DNA from: Actinokineospora enzanensis DSM 44649
GTDB taxonomy: Bacteria > Actinomycetota > Actinomycetes > Mycobacteriales > Pseudonocardiaceae
Assembly (NCBI RefSeq): GCF_000374445.1
Contig: NZ_KB894436.1
Location: 21,878-85,877, forward strand
Length of the DNA stretch: 64,000 bases
Direction: 5' to 3'
The translations under genes were made by a program, and so were the position numbers. Below the pieces are notes generated by a model. It saw nothing but the letters and a program-made list of their open reading frames with translations. It made no database searches and was not told the origin of the DNA. Below are positions 1 through 8,930 of this stretch, in pieces (the first letter of the stretch is position 1; the number at the start of each line of letters is the position of its first letter).

Positions 1-19
1 GGACGGCCGGGGGGCATGG

Positions 20-2320
20 GTGACCCAGGACGTGCAGACAGGAACCGCACCTGCGGCGACCGGGGGCGAGCAGCCCCCGGGCAGGCCGACCCGCCGCGTG
101 CGGGCCCGGCTCGCCCGGCGCATCACCGCGCAGCGCGCCGCGCCGGTCAAGCAGGTGCTGGAGCCGCTGGCCGCCGTGCACCGCGAGCTGCACCCCAAGG
201 CCGACCTGGCGCTGCTGCAACACGCCTACGACGTCGCCGAGGAGATGCACCGCAGTCAGCGGCGCAAGTCCGGCGACCCGTACATCACCCACCCGCTGGC
301 CGTCGCCACCATCCTGGCCGAGCTGGGCATGGACACCACCACGCTGGTCGCCGCGCTGCTGCACGACACCGTGGAGGACACCGAGTACTCGCTGGACCAG
401 CTGCGCGAGGACTTCGGCGACGAGGTCGCGCACCTGGTCGACGGCGTCACCAAGCTGGACAAGGTGCAGCTCGGCTCCGCGGCCGAGGCGGAGACCATCC
501 GCAAGATGGTGATCGCCATGGCCCGCGACCCCCGGGTGCTGGTGATCAAGCTGGCGGACCGGCTGCACAACATGCGCACCATGCGGTTCCTGCCGCCGGA
601 GAAGCAGGCCAAGAAGGCCCGCGAGACGCTGGAGGTGCTCGCCCCGCTGGCGCACCGGCTGGGCATGGCCACGGTCAAATGGGAGCTGGAGGACCTGGCG
701 TTCGCCATCCTGCAGCCCAAGAAGTACGACGAGATCGTCCGCCTGGTCGCCAACCGCGCGCCGTCGCGCGACACCTACCTGCAGACGGTCAAGGACCAGC
801 TGTCGGCCGACCTGGGGGCCTCCCGCATCACTGCGCGGGTGGAGGGGCGGCCCAAGCACTACTACTCCATCCACCAGAAGATGATCGTCCGGGGCCGCGA
901 CTTCGACGACATCCACGACCTGGTCGGCGTGCGCATCCTGGTCGACGACGTGCGCGACTGCTACGCCGCGATGGGCGTGGTGCACGCCCTGTGGCAGCCG
1001 ATGCCCGGCCGGTTCAAGGACTACATCGCCCAGCCCCGCTTCGGCGTCTACCAGTCGCTGCACACCACGGTCATCGGGCCGGACGGCAAGCCGCTGGAGG
1101 TGCAGATCCGCACCCACGAGATGCACCGCACGGCGGAGTACGGCATCGCCGCGCACTGGCGGTACAAGGAGACCAAGGGCACCCACGCCGGTGTCGACGT
1201 GGACGAGATGGCGTGGATGCGGCAGCTGCTGGACTGGCAGCGGGAGGCCGCCGACCCGGGCGAGTTCCTGGAGTCGCTGCGCTACGACCTGGCCACCCGC
1301 GAGATCTTCGTGTTCACCCCCAAGGGCGACGTGGAGACCCTGCCAGCCGGGTCCACCCCGGTCGACTTCGCCTACGCCGTGCACACCGAGGTCGGCCACC
1401 GCTGCATCGGCGCCCGGGTCAACGGCAGGCTGGTGGCGCTGGAGCGCAAGCTGGAGAACGGCGAGGTCGTCGAGATCTTCACCTCGAAGGCCGAGGGCGC
1501 CGGACCCAGCCGCGACTGGCTGGCCTTCGCCGCCTCGCCGAGGGCCCGCGCCAAGATCAAGCAGTGGTTCGCCAAGGAGCGCAAGGAAGAGGCGATCGAG
1601 GCGGGCAAGGACGCCATCACCAAGGAGGTCCGCCGCGTCGGCCTCCCGATGCAGCGCCTGGTGTCGGCCGACTCGGTCACCGCCCTGGCCCGCGAGCTCC
1701 GCTACCCCGAGGTCAGCTCCCTCTACGCGGCCATCGGCGAGGGCCACGTCTCCGCCCGCCACGTCGTCCAGCGCCTGGTGGCGTTGCTCGGCGGCGTCGA
1801 CCACGCCGAGGACGAGCTGGCCGAACGCGCCACCCCGTCCACCATCACCCGCCGCCGCAGCTCCGGCGACGCGGGCGTGATCGTCAAGGACGCCACGGAC
1901 GTCTGGGTCAAGCTCGCCCGCTGCTGCACCCCCGTCCCCGGCGACGACATCCTGGGCTTCGTCACCCGAGGCGGCGGCGTCAGCGTCCACCGCACGGACT
2001 GCACCAACGCCGACGAGCTGCTGCGCACGCCCGAGCGCCTCCTGGAGGTGGAGTGGGCCCCGTCCGAGTCCTCGATCTTCCTGGTCGCCATCCAGGTCGA
2101 GGCCCTCGACCGGCACCGCCTGCTGTCGGACGTGACCAAGGTGCTGGCCGACGAGAAGGTCAACATCCTCTCCGCCTCGGTGACCACGTCCCGGGACCGG
2201 GTCGCCGTCAGCCGCTTCTCGTTCGAGATGGGCGACCCGAAACACCTGGGCCACGTCCTCAAGGCCGTCCGCAGCGTCGAGGGCGTGTACGACGTCTACC
2301 GGGTGACGTCGGCGTCGTAG
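20..2320 (+). CDS. relA: Bifunctional (p)ppGpp synthetase/hydrolase (Rel)
   Basis: Makes and degrades the alarmone (p)ppGpp in the cytosol during the stringent response. The 766 residues follow the long-Rel order: HD hydrolase domain (HDTVED at 115-120, KLADRLHN at 177-184), synthetase domain (RFKDYI at 331-336, YQSLHT at 344-349), TGS domain from about 427, a conserved Cys pair (CCTPVPGDD near 634) and a C-terminal ACT domain. Hydrolase and synthetase motifs both look intact, so it should be bifunctional. The GTG at 20 fits the family length, but the frame is open to the left window edge, so a longer N-terminus is possible. In mycobacteria a cyclophilin and a glyoxalase-like gene also sit beside rel, as here. 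Confidence 0.96.
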   Translation: MTQDVQTGTAPAATGGEQPPGRPTRRVRARLARRITAQRAAPVKQVLEPLAAVHRELHPKADLALLQHAYDVAEEMHRSQRRKSGDPYITHPLAVATILAELGMDTTTLVAALLHDTVEDTEYSLDQLREDFGDEVAHLVDGVTKLDKVQLGSAAEAETIRKMVIAMARDPRVLVIKLADRLHNMRTMRFLPPEKQAKKARETLEVLAPLAHRLGMATVKWELEDLAFAILQPKKYDEIVRLVANRAPSRDTYLQTVKDQLSADLGASRITARVEGRPKHYYSIHQKMIVRGRDFDDIHDLVGVRILVDDVRDCYAAMGVVHALWQPMPGRFKDYIAQPRFGVYQSLHTTVIGPDGKPLEVQIRTHEMHRTAEYGIAAHWRYKETKGTHAGVDVDEMAWMRQLLDWQREAADPGEFLESLRYDLATREIFVFTPKGDVETLPAGSTPVDFAYAVHTEVGHRCIGARVNGRLVALERKLENGEVVEIFTSKAEGAGPSRDWLAFAASPRARAKIKQWFAKERKEEAIEAGKDAITKEVRRVGLPMQRLVSADSVTALARELRYPEVSSLYAAIGEGHVSARHVVQRLVALLGGVDHAEDELAERATPSTITRRRSSGDAGVIVKDATDVWVKLARCCTPVPGDDILGFVTRGGGVSVHRTDCTNADELLRTPERLLEVEWAPSESSIFLVAIQVEALDRHRLLSDVTKVLADEKVNILSASVTTSRDRVAVSRFSFEMGDPKHLGHVLKAVRSVEGVYDVYRVTSAS

Positions 2321-2371
2321 GTTGTCCGTTTCGTTCAAGACAGACCCGACCGAACGCCTTACGTTGAACGG

Positions 2372-3256
2372 GTGAAAACACGCACCGAGGACGCCGTCAG
2401 CCGCGCCGAGGACTTCATCCACCGCACCGCCCGCATCCTGGAACGCCGCCGCTACGAGCACCTGTTCAAGGGCGCTCCCGCGGCCCCGGTCCTGACAGCC
2501 CTATCCGCCTACCAGAACCCCGACGGCGGCTACGGCAACGCCCTCGAACCCGACGGCCGAGGCCCCGGCAGCCAACCGGTGACCACCCTGTTCGCCCTGC
2601 ACGTGCTGCGGGAGGTCGACGCCCCCGCCGACGACGTGCTCCGCTACCTGGAGTCCATCACCACCCCGGAGGGCGGGGTCACCTTCGTCCACCCCAACAT
2701 CCAGGACTACCCACGCGCCCCCTGGTGGCAGATCTCCGACCCCGACCAGGCATCCCTGCTCCCCACCGCCAACCTCGTCGGCGCCCTCTGGCAAGCAGGC
2801 CACACCCACCCCTGGATCGACCGCGCGGCCGAGTTCTGCTGGCCCCGCATCGAGTCCCTCACCACGACCCACCCCTACGAGGCCCTGGGCTGCCTGGCCT
2901 TCCTCGACGCCGCTCCCGACCGCCCACGCGCCGAGGCCGCCGCCGCCAAACTGGGCAAACTCGTCCGAGACAACAACTTCGTCCTGATCGACGGCCAGGG
3001 CACCACCCCCGACGGCTACAACCCCGCCGAACTACACGTCCCCCACGAGTACGCGTCCACCCCGGACAGCCTGGCCCGATCCTGGTTCACCGACGCCGAA
3101 CTCGACACCAGCCTGGACAACCTCATCTCCAGCCAACACGAGGACGGCGGCTGGCGAGTCCGCTGGGGAACCTGGACCCCCGTGGTCGAGTTCGAATGGG
3201 CAGGCTGGATGACCCTGGAAACCCTGACCACCCTGAAAACCTTCGGCCGCCTCTAA
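2372..3256 (+). CDS. Squalene-cyclase/prenyltransferase-repeat protein of unknown substrate
   Basis: A soluble protein of 294 residues that reads like an alpha-alpha toroid of the terpenoid cyclase/prenyltransferase-repeat type. The QW-like signatures YQNPDGGYG (about 47-55) and QHEDGGWRV (near 255) are visible, with other helical hairpins between them. It has no signal peptide and no DxDD catalytic motif of true squalene-hopene cyclases, so enzymatic activity is doubtful and no function is assigned. The GTG start lies 6 bases after TACGTT, the geometry of a leaderless transcript, and 51 bases after relA. It converges on the AraC-type gene. Confidence 0.8.
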   Translation: MKTRTEDAVSRAEDFIHRTARILERRRYEHLFKGAPAAPVLTALSAYQNPDGGYGNALEPDGRGPGSQPVTTLFALHVLREVDAPADDVLRYLESITTPEGGVTFVHPNIQDYPRAPWWQISDPDQASLLPTANLVGALWQAGHTHPWIDRAAEFCWPRIESLTTTHPYEALGCLAFLDAAPDRPRAEAAAAKLGKLVRDNNFVLIDGQGTTPDGYNPAELHVPHEYASTPDSLARSWFTDAELDTSLDNLISSQHEDGGWRVRWGTWTPVVEFEWAGWMTLETLTTLKTFGRL

Positions 3257-3320
3257 CCCGCCCGACAGACCTCTGTACAAACGGAACCGGTAACCGGTGC
3301 CACGTCAGAATCGCGGCTCA

Positions 3321-3992
3321 TCATCCCACCAACAACCTCAACGACCCCCCAGAAAACCCTCGAACCTCCCGAGCCATATGCGCCTGATCCGCATACCCAC
3401 ACCGATCGGCAACGTCAGCAAACGACCCCCCACCCCGAGCCATCCGCACCGCCCCCTGAAACCGCAGCACCCGATGCAAAACCTTCGCCCCATACCCGAA
3501 CGCCCCCTGACACCGCCGATTCAACTGCCGCTCCCCAACCCCCAAGCGAGCGGCCATCTCCCGAACCGGCACCCCGACCATCCCCCGAACCGCCCCGATC
3601 AACGGATCCGGCGAACAGGGAAACGCGGAAACCAACACCCCCTGCGCCTCGGCATCAGTCGAGCAATCAGCCAACCGGGCAGCCAACACCCCAGCCCCAC
3701 GCCAAAACGCATCCAACGGCACCCGCGAGTCCCGCAACTCGGAAGCAGGTACCCCCAACGCGACATCCCCGGGCAGAAACCGAATCCCCACCAACGTCCC
3801 CGCCGAAACGACCGAGTCCTGTGGCCCGGTATCCGGCCCGGCGACCCACAGCCGCCCACTCTCCCGATGCCAGATCACGTCCACACAGGCGTCGGGAACC
3901 ACCAGCACCCGCCCGGCGACCTCCGTCGACCGAGTCCACACACAGTGCACCCCGGGCCGCCCGACCTCCCGCTCGTGATACCCCACCGTCAC
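3321..3992 (-). CDS. AraC-family transcriptional regulator
   Basis: A DNA-binding regulator of 223 residues. The N-terminal half is a small beta-rich sensor region of the kind fused to AraC domains in actinomycetes. The C-terminal half (about 135-220) holds the double helix-turn-helix: VREMAARLGVGERQLNRR for the first and FADVADRCGYADQAHMAREV for the second. No ligand can be inferred. The GTG start overlaps the stop of the upstream cyclophilin gene by 4 bases, so the two are probably co-transcribed and translationally coupled. That pairing is unusual and may be accidental. Confidence 0.88.
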   Translation of the reverse strand: MTVGYHEREVGRPGVHCVWTRSTEVAGRVLVVPDACVDVIWHRESGRLWVAGPDTGPQDSVVSAGTLVGIRFLPGDVALGVPASELRDSRVPLDAFWRGAGVLAARLADCSTDAEAQGVLVSAFPCSPDPLIGAVRGMVGVPVREMAARLGVGERQLNRRCQGAFGYGAKVLHRVLRFQGAVRMARGGGSFADVADRCGYADQAHMAREVRGFSGGSLRLLVG

Positions 3993-4780
3993 TCCCGAAC
4001 CGTCGCCCGAACGATCGTCACGGTGGTGGCAGGCTGCCCATCCCCGGGATCACTGCTCGACGGCGACACCCCTCGCCCGGCGACCTGATCCACAGTGGAC
4101 AACCCGGTGGCATCGGTCTCCCCGAACACCGAATACGTAGGCGGAATCGCCGAATCCCCATACACCACGAAGAACTGGCTACCCCCGGTCCCCGGCCCCG
4201 CGTTGGCCAACGCCACCGTCCCCCTGGGATAGATCACACTCCCGCCCCCGGCTGCCTTCAACCCCACCGGAAACTCGTCCGGCACCACATACCCCGGCCC
4301 GCCCGTCCCGGTCCCCGACGGGTCACCGCACTGCAACACCTTCAGCTGCTCGTACGCGGTCAACCGATGACAGGTAGTGTTCGTGAAGTAGTCCTGAGTG
4401 GCCAGAAACACGAAACTCCGCACCGTGCACGGGGTCTTCGCCACATCCAGCTTCACCGGGATGGCCCCCGAGCTGGTGTCCACGACCACGGTCACCGGCT
4501 TGTCCTCGGCAACCGCCTCCGGCTTCCCCGAGAGCCGATGCGCCGGATTCTGCGTGACCTCCCCATCCGCCCGATACGCACACCGCTTCCCCGACCCGCC
4601 CGAACTCGTCCGCGTACTCCCGGCGGTGGTGGTCGCCGCACCCCCACGCGTCGTCGTGGCCCCCGCCCCCGCCGCCACGACCGGCTCCCCACTCACCGTC
4701 GCCGCACACCCCGAAGCCACCAGCGCCGCCCCCACCAGAACGACCGTCCGCCGCACCACACCACCGAGCACCCTGTTCAC
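3989..4780 (-). CDS. Cyclophilin-type peptidyl-prolyl isomerase, lipoprotein
   Basis: Predicted extracytoplasmic prolyl isomerase that helps fold exported proteins. GTG at 4780 is chosen because it directly precedes a lipoprotein signal peptide (basic VRR, hydrophobic stretch, lipobox ASGC); a longer frame upstream has no such signal. A Thr/Gly-rich linker follows, then a cyclophilin domain with CHRLT, LQCGDPSGTGTGGPGY and GSQFFVVYG blocks. Residues around the usual catalytic Arg are modified (TCHRLT), as in other actinobacterial membrane cyclophilins. It is the smaller relative of the gene just upstream (4904-5800), probably a tandem duplicate, and overlaps the AraC-type gene by 4 bases. Confidence 0.9.
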   Translation of the reverse strand: MNRVLGGVVRRTVVLVGAALVASGCAATVSGEPVVAAGAGATTTRGGAATTTAGSTRTSSGGSGKRCAYRADGEVTQNPAHRLSGKPEAVAEDKPVTVVVDTSSGAIPVKLDVAKTPCTVRSFVFLATQDYFTNTTCHRLTAYEQLKVLQCGDPSGTGTGGPGYVVPDEFPVGLKAAGGGSVIYPRGTVALANAGPGTGGSQFFVVYGDSAIPPTYSVFGETDATGLSTVDQVAGRGVSPSSSDPGDGQPATTVTIVRATVRE

Positions 4781-4903
4781 CCCCGCAGTCTGACACCCGC
4801 CCCCGTCATCCCCACCCATCGGGACACGAGCTGGGCCGACAACCCCTGGACACAAAGCAGCGGCGGCCGCCGAAGCGACCGCCGCCACCAAAGAACCTCT
4901 TTA

Positions 4904-5800
4904 CTACCCCACCAGCACCGTCTTGATCGTCACCGGATTCTTCGGCTTCCCATCCCCCGGCGACCCCTGCGAGATGGTCCCAGCCTTGGCGATCTCGTCG
5001 ATCGGCTCCAGATTCGCGGCATCAATGGACCCGAACACCGTATAGTTCGGCGGCAGCTCAGCCGACCCATACACGATGAAGAACTGACTACCGTTGGTCC
5101 CCTTGTTCGTCTCCGGGTTCTTCCCGGCATTGGCCATGGCCAGAATGCCCCGGCCGTACTTGATCTCCGGGAACACCTCGTCATCGAACGTGTACCCCGG
5201 CCCGCCGCTGCCGGTCCCCGACGGGTCGCCGCACTGCAGCACCTGCAGCCCGTCCCCGGTGGTGAGCCGGTGGCAGGTGGTGTCGTTGAAGTAGCCCTGC
5301 TTCGCCAGGCTCTCGAAGCTGTTGACCGTGCACGGCGCGAGCCCACGGTCCAGCGTGGCCTTCACGTCCGCGCCGTTGATGTTCAGCGTGGCGGTGAGCG
5401 TGCCCTGCGCGGAGATGCCCTTGTCCGCGGGCGCCTTCACCGGCTTGGACGCCGGGTGGTCGGCCTCGGCCGGGTACGAGCAGTCGACCTTCGCGGGGAG
5501 CGGGGTCGGGCGCTTGGGCACCGCGGCCAGCTCGGTGGGGATCGAGGCGGGCGTGTCCGGGGGCGTGTCGCCCGCGGTGGTCTCCGGGGGCGTCGTCGGC
5601 GACTGCGATGCGGCCGGGTCGGTGCCCGAGTCACCGCCGATGTTGGCCAGCCAGTAGATCACGCCCACGACGGCGACGACGCCGACCACGGTGCTGACCA
5701 CGCCCACGATGCGGCGCTTGCGGGCGCGCTCGGCCTGATTCGCGAGCTGGCGCTCCAACTTCCGTTTGGCCGCCTCTCGGCGCTGCTGGTTGGTCGGCAC
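4904..5800 (-). CDS. ppiB: Membrane-anchored cyclophilin (PpiB-like)
   Basis: Peptidyl-prolyl isomerase of 298 residues. A charged N-terminus (QQRREAAKRKLERQ) is followed by one transmembrane helix (about 31-52), a Thr/Pro-rich linker and a cyclophilin domain (about 135-298) with CHRLT, LQCGDPSGTGSGGPGY and GSQFFIVYG. The topology places the catalytic domain outside the membrane. The GTG start has a strong AGGAGG site eight bases upstream. The position beside relA and the metallo-hydrolase matches mycobacterial ppiB (Rv2582). Confidence 0.92.
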   Translation of the reverse strand: MPTNQQRREAAKRKLERQLANQAERARKRRIVGVVSTVVGVVAVVGVIYWLANIGGDSGTDPAASQSPTTPPETTAGDTPPDTPASIPTELAAVPKRPTPLPAKVDCSYPAEADHPASKPVKAPADKGISAQGTLTATLNINGADVKATLDRGLAPCTVNSFESLAKQGYFNDTTCHRLTTGDGLQVLQCGDPSGTGSGGPGYTFDDEVFPEIKYGRGILAMANAGKNPETNKGTNGSQFFIVYGSAELPPNYTVFGSIDAANLEPIDEIAKAGTISQGSPGDGKPKNPVTIKTVLVG

Positions 5801-5942
5801 CTGGCACCCTCCTGACCTGTCCCGTCATGTCCTGACCTGCCGGCTGGCGCGCAGTCTAGGGGGCGCCCCGGTAAGGACCGCGTGGAGGTATGGCCCACTA
5901 AGCTAAGAAAAAGCCAAGAATTCCGTGACCGGAGGTTTCCCC

Positions 5943-6632
5943 GTGCTCGTCGTCGGCTTCCCGACAGGCGCGTTCCAGGCCAACTGCTTCCTCGTCGCGC
6001 CCGGCGCGGGGGAGCCGTGCGTGATCGTGGACCCGGGCCAGGACGCCGAGGAGGGCATCGCGGCGGCGCTGCGCGAGCACCGGCTGTCACCGGTCGCGGT
6101 GGTGCTCACGCACGGGCACCTCGACCACATGTACTCGGTCACCCCGGTCTGCGACGGCAACGACATCCCGGCCTGGATCCACCCCGACGACCGCTACATG
6201 CTCGAAAACCCCATGCGCGGCCTGAGCGCGGAGACGGCCCGCTTCTTCGGCCCGTTGACCCTGCGCGAGCCCCGCGAGGTGCGCGAGCTGGACGACGGCG
6301 CGAAGCTCGACCTGGCGGGCCTGTCCTTCACCGTCGACCACACCCCCGGGCACACCGAGGGCTCGGTCACGTTCCGGCACCGCACCGACGAGGGCGGTCA
6401 GCTGCTGTTCGCGGGCGACACCCTGTTCGCGGGCTCGATCGGCCGCACCGACCTGCCCGGCGGCTCGATGGAACGGATGACCGAGAGCCTGCGCAAGCTG
6501 CTCACGCTGGCCGACGACACGGTGGTGCTGCCCGGTCACGGCCCGACCACCACCATCGGCCGGGAACGCGCAGGCAACCCGTTCCTCACCGGCGCCATCG
6601 ACCTGGACCGCGGCCGGGGCAGGGGGCTGTGA
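5943..6632 (+). CDS. MBL-fold metallo-hydrolase (glyoxalase II-like)
   Basis: Cytosolic metal-dependent hydrolase of 229 residues. It carries the THGHLDH zinc motif at about 56-62, a second His in VDHTPGHTEGS, FAGDTLFAGSIGRTD and LPGHGP, the full ligand set of glyoxalase-II-like enzymes. The substrate is unknown. GTG at 5943 is preferred over GTG at 5925 because GGAGG sits seven bases before it. It corresponds by position to mycobacterial Rv2581c, which is normally followed by hisS; here a small membrane protein follows after 2 bases. Confidence 0.92.
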   Translation: MLVVGFPTGAFQANCFLVAPGAGEPCVIVDPGQDAEEGIAAALREHRLSPVAVVLTHGHLDHMYSVTPVCDGNDIPAWIHPDDRYMLENPMRGLSAETARFFGPLTLREPREVRELDDGAKLDLAGLSFTVDHTPGHTEGSVTFRHRTDEGGQLLFAGDTLFAGSIGRTDLPGGSMERMTESLRKLLTLADDTVVLPGHGPTTTIGRERAGNPFLTGAIDLDRGRGRGL

Positions 6633-6634
6633 GC

Positions 6635-7273
6635 ATGACCGACAAGCCCGCCGGACCCGGCAACACCCCGCTCGGCATCGTGGAACCGACCCGGCGCCGG
6701 TGGCGCGCGTCGATCGTCTTCGCGGTGGTCGTCGGCGCCGCGATCGGCGGCGTGGTCGGCCTGATCGCGGGCCGCTGGCCGGGCCTGGTCACCGCGGCCG
6801 TGATCGCCGCGCTGCTGCTGTTCATGGCCTGGGCGTTCGCCCGCCGCACGCTGTGGCTGGAGGGCGGCAGCCGGGTGGTGGCCCGCACCATCGGCCGCAA
6901 GTCGGTGGACCTGAAGACCGCCGAGCAGCTGGAGCTGATGGTCACCGACATGCGCGGCATCCGCACGGTCGGGCTGCTGATCAGCGGCGGCGGCAAGTCG
7001 ATCAACCTGCCGCTGGCCACCTACTCCGGCACCGGCGTGCGCGAGCTGGGCATCCTGGTGCTGCGCAAGCTGGCCGACGCGCTGGCCGCCAGCGAGAACA
7101 CCGGCGGCCTGGTGTTCTCCCAGCTGCTCGTGGCGCAGCTGCGCGCGGAGGCGAAGGGGGAGGCCGCCGCCGACAGGCCCCTCTACCGGATCGCGTCGGT
7201 TGCGCCGACCGGCAGGCTCGCGCAGCGGCTGCACCCGGAGGCGATCACGCGGTTCGTCGCCTCGCTGGAGTGA
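6635..7273 (+). CDS. Conserved membrane protein, unknown function
   Basis: A protein of 212 residues with two closely spaced transmembrane helices (about 25-43 and 47-65). A cytosolic C-terminal domain follows, with a Gly-rich stretch (LLISGGGKSINLP) and an amphipathic helix. I do not recognise the family. It starts 2 bases after the metallo-hydrolase and is probably co-transcribed with it. Its last 29 bases overlap the 3' end of the convergent YibE/F gene, which is unusual. Confidence 0.8.
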   Translation: MTDKPAGPGNTPLGIVEPTRRRWRASIVFAVVVGAAIGGVVGLIAGRWPGLVTAAVIAALLLFMAWAFARRTLWLEGGSRVVARTIGRKSVDLKTAEQLELMVTDMRGIRTVGLLISGGGKSINLPLATYSGTGVRELGILVLRKLADALAASENTGGLVFSQLLVAQLRAEAKGEAAADRPLYRIASVAPTGRLAQRLHPEAITRFVASLE

Positions 7274-8798
7274 CACCCGCGCGCCGCCGACCACTCGCCC
7301 GCGTTCCCGGCAGCGTGCCCGCCGGTTCGCGGACCGCGACCAGCGCGGCGACGGCCGTGGTCACCGGGACCGCCGCGACCAGCCCGATGCTGCCCACCAG
7401 CGTCCGCACGACCTCCTGCGCGATGCTCTGCGACTGCAGGATCGTGCCCAGCCCCACCCCGGACAGCGACGAGTACAGCAGCACCGGCAGCGCCGCCCCG
7501 GCGTAGGCCATGACCAGCGTGTTCACCGCCGAGGACACGTGGTCGCGGCCGATCCGCTGGCCTGCCGCGTACAGCTGCCGCCAGGTCAGCGCCGGGTTGG
7601 CCGCGCGCAGCTCCCACACCGCGCTGGTCTGGGTGACAGTCACGTCGTCGAGCACGCCAAGCGCGCCGATCACGATCCCGGCCAGCAGCAGGCCCCGGGT
7701 GTCGATGCCGTGCCCGAGCGTGCCGACCAGGGTCGCGGTCTCGTCGTCCAGCCCGGTCAGCTTGGCCACGGCGCTGAACGCGGCGCTCAGGACGCCGATC
7801 AGCGCGAGGCTCACCATGGTGCCCAGCACGGCGGTGGACGTGCGCGCGGACAGCCCGTGCGTCAGGTACAGCACCCCGAACATGATCACGCCCGCGCCCG
7901 CGACGGCCACCAGCAGCGGGTTCTCCCCGGACAGGATCGCGGGCAGCACGAACAGCAGCAGCACCGCGAAACTCAGGCCCAGCGCGCCGAGCGCCTTGAG
8001 CCCCTGCCACCGGCCCAGAACCAGCACCGCTATCGCGAACAGCGCCGCCAGTACGGCCAGCGGCACGCCGCGTTGGAAGTCGACGAGCTGGTAGGAGGCA
8101 CCGCTGAGCGGGTCGCCGCCGTTGTAGGCGAGCACGACGTCGTCGCGCACGGCGAACCGCGGCGAGCTCGGCTCGATCGGCACGGTGGTGCGGATGTCGC
8201 TACCCGCGGCCGCGCCGTCGCTCATCTGCACGGCCACGGTCAGGCACTGATTGCCCTGCGCGTCGCCCGGCTGCGGGTCCCCCTGCACGCACGGGCCGGT
8301 CTGCGCGGCCGTGATGGTGCCGCGCACAGCCTGCTGTCCCTTGGCCTCCGGACCGGAACCGGTGGGGAACAGCACGATCATGCCGATCACCGCGGCCAGC
8401 GCGAACGGCGCCAGCAGGGCGGCCAGCAGTTTGCGCACCCGCGGTGAGGCGGGGGCGGCAGGCCCGTGCCCATGACCGTGTCCGTGCCCGGTTACAAGAC
8501 CATGCCCGGTGTCGTCGTCCGGTTCGGGTTCGCGGTCGGGTTCATCACGACTGCGTCGCTCGTCGTGCTCGTGTGCTTCCCATTGCTCGCGTGATTCCCA
8601 GTTGTCCGCGCGGGGATCGTCGCCGCGCCGGTCCGCCCGCTCGGCCCCGCGACGCTCGGGTACGCGGCGTTCTGGAGCATCGCGCTGTTCCGGCTCGGGG
8701 CGGCGCGCGCGCTGGTGCGGACGGTCGAGGCCGCCGCCGGGCCTGCGGTGCCGGTCCTCGGTGATCCGGGGGATCGGCTGGGTCTCCCAGTCCTGCAC
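7245..8798 (-). CDS. YibE/F-family membrane protein
   Basis: Polytopic membrane protein. A long polar, Arg/Glu-rich N-terminus ends in a His-rich run (TGHGHGHGHG). Then come one transmembrane helix, an extracytoplasmic domain with two Cys (GPCVQGDPQPG, GNQCLTV), and about seven more helices carrying YibE/F-like motifs (LGALGVLDDVTVTQTSAVWEL). The function is unknown, and the His cluster may bind metal. The start is uncertain: GTG 8798, GTG 8804 and ATG 8882 are all in frame and none has a clear ribosome site. Much longer open frame upstream is a shadow of the radical SAM gene. The stop lies inside the convergent gene at 6635-7273. Confidence 0.82.
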   Translation of the reverse strand: MQDWETQPIPRITEDRHRRPGGGLDRPHQRARRPEPEQRDAPERRVPERRGAERADRRGDDPRADNWESREQWEAHEHDERRSRDEPDREPEPDDDTGHGLVTGHGHGHGHGPAAPASPRVRKLLAALLAPFALAAVIGMIVLFPTGSGPEAKGQQAVRGTITAAQTGPCVQGDPQPGDAQGNQCLTVAVQMSDGAAAGSDIRTTVPIEPSSPRFAVRDDVVLAYNGGDPLSGASYQLVDFQRGVPLAVLAALFAIAVLVLGRWQGLKALGALGLSFAVLLLFVLPAILSGENPLLVAVAGAGVIMFGVLYLTHGLSARTSTAVLGTMVSLALIGVLSAAFSAVAKLTGLDDETATLVGTLGHGIDTRGLLLAGIVIGALGVLDDVTVTQTSAVWELRAANPALTWRQLYAAGQRIGRDHVSSAVNTLVMAYAGAALPVLLYSSLSGVGLGTILQSQSIAQEVVRTLVGSIGLVAAVPVTTAVAALVAVREPAGTLPGTRASGRRRAGVTPARRRTA

Positions 8799-8912
8799 CG
8801 CGACATCGTGCCCCAGGCCCGGTAACGCCCTCGTCAGCGGGCGTGCGTCGGGAATCCAGGGTGGACCCCGGAACTGATCCATCCCGATCGGGTGGAACCG
8901 GTTGCGTCGCGT

Positions 8913-8928
8913 TCGAACGTGTGTTCGA
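8913..8928. promoter_or_regulatory. LexA (SOS) box upstream of the radical SAM gene
   Basis: TCGAACGTGTGTTCGA is a palindrome with perfect 6-base arms and matches the Gram-positive/mycobacterial SOS consensus CGAAC-N4-GTTCG. It ends two bases before the ATG at 8931, so LexA bound there would block transcription or initiation of the radical SAM gene. It may also touch the divergent YibE/F promoter. Confidence 0.85.
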
Positions 8929-8930
8929 CT

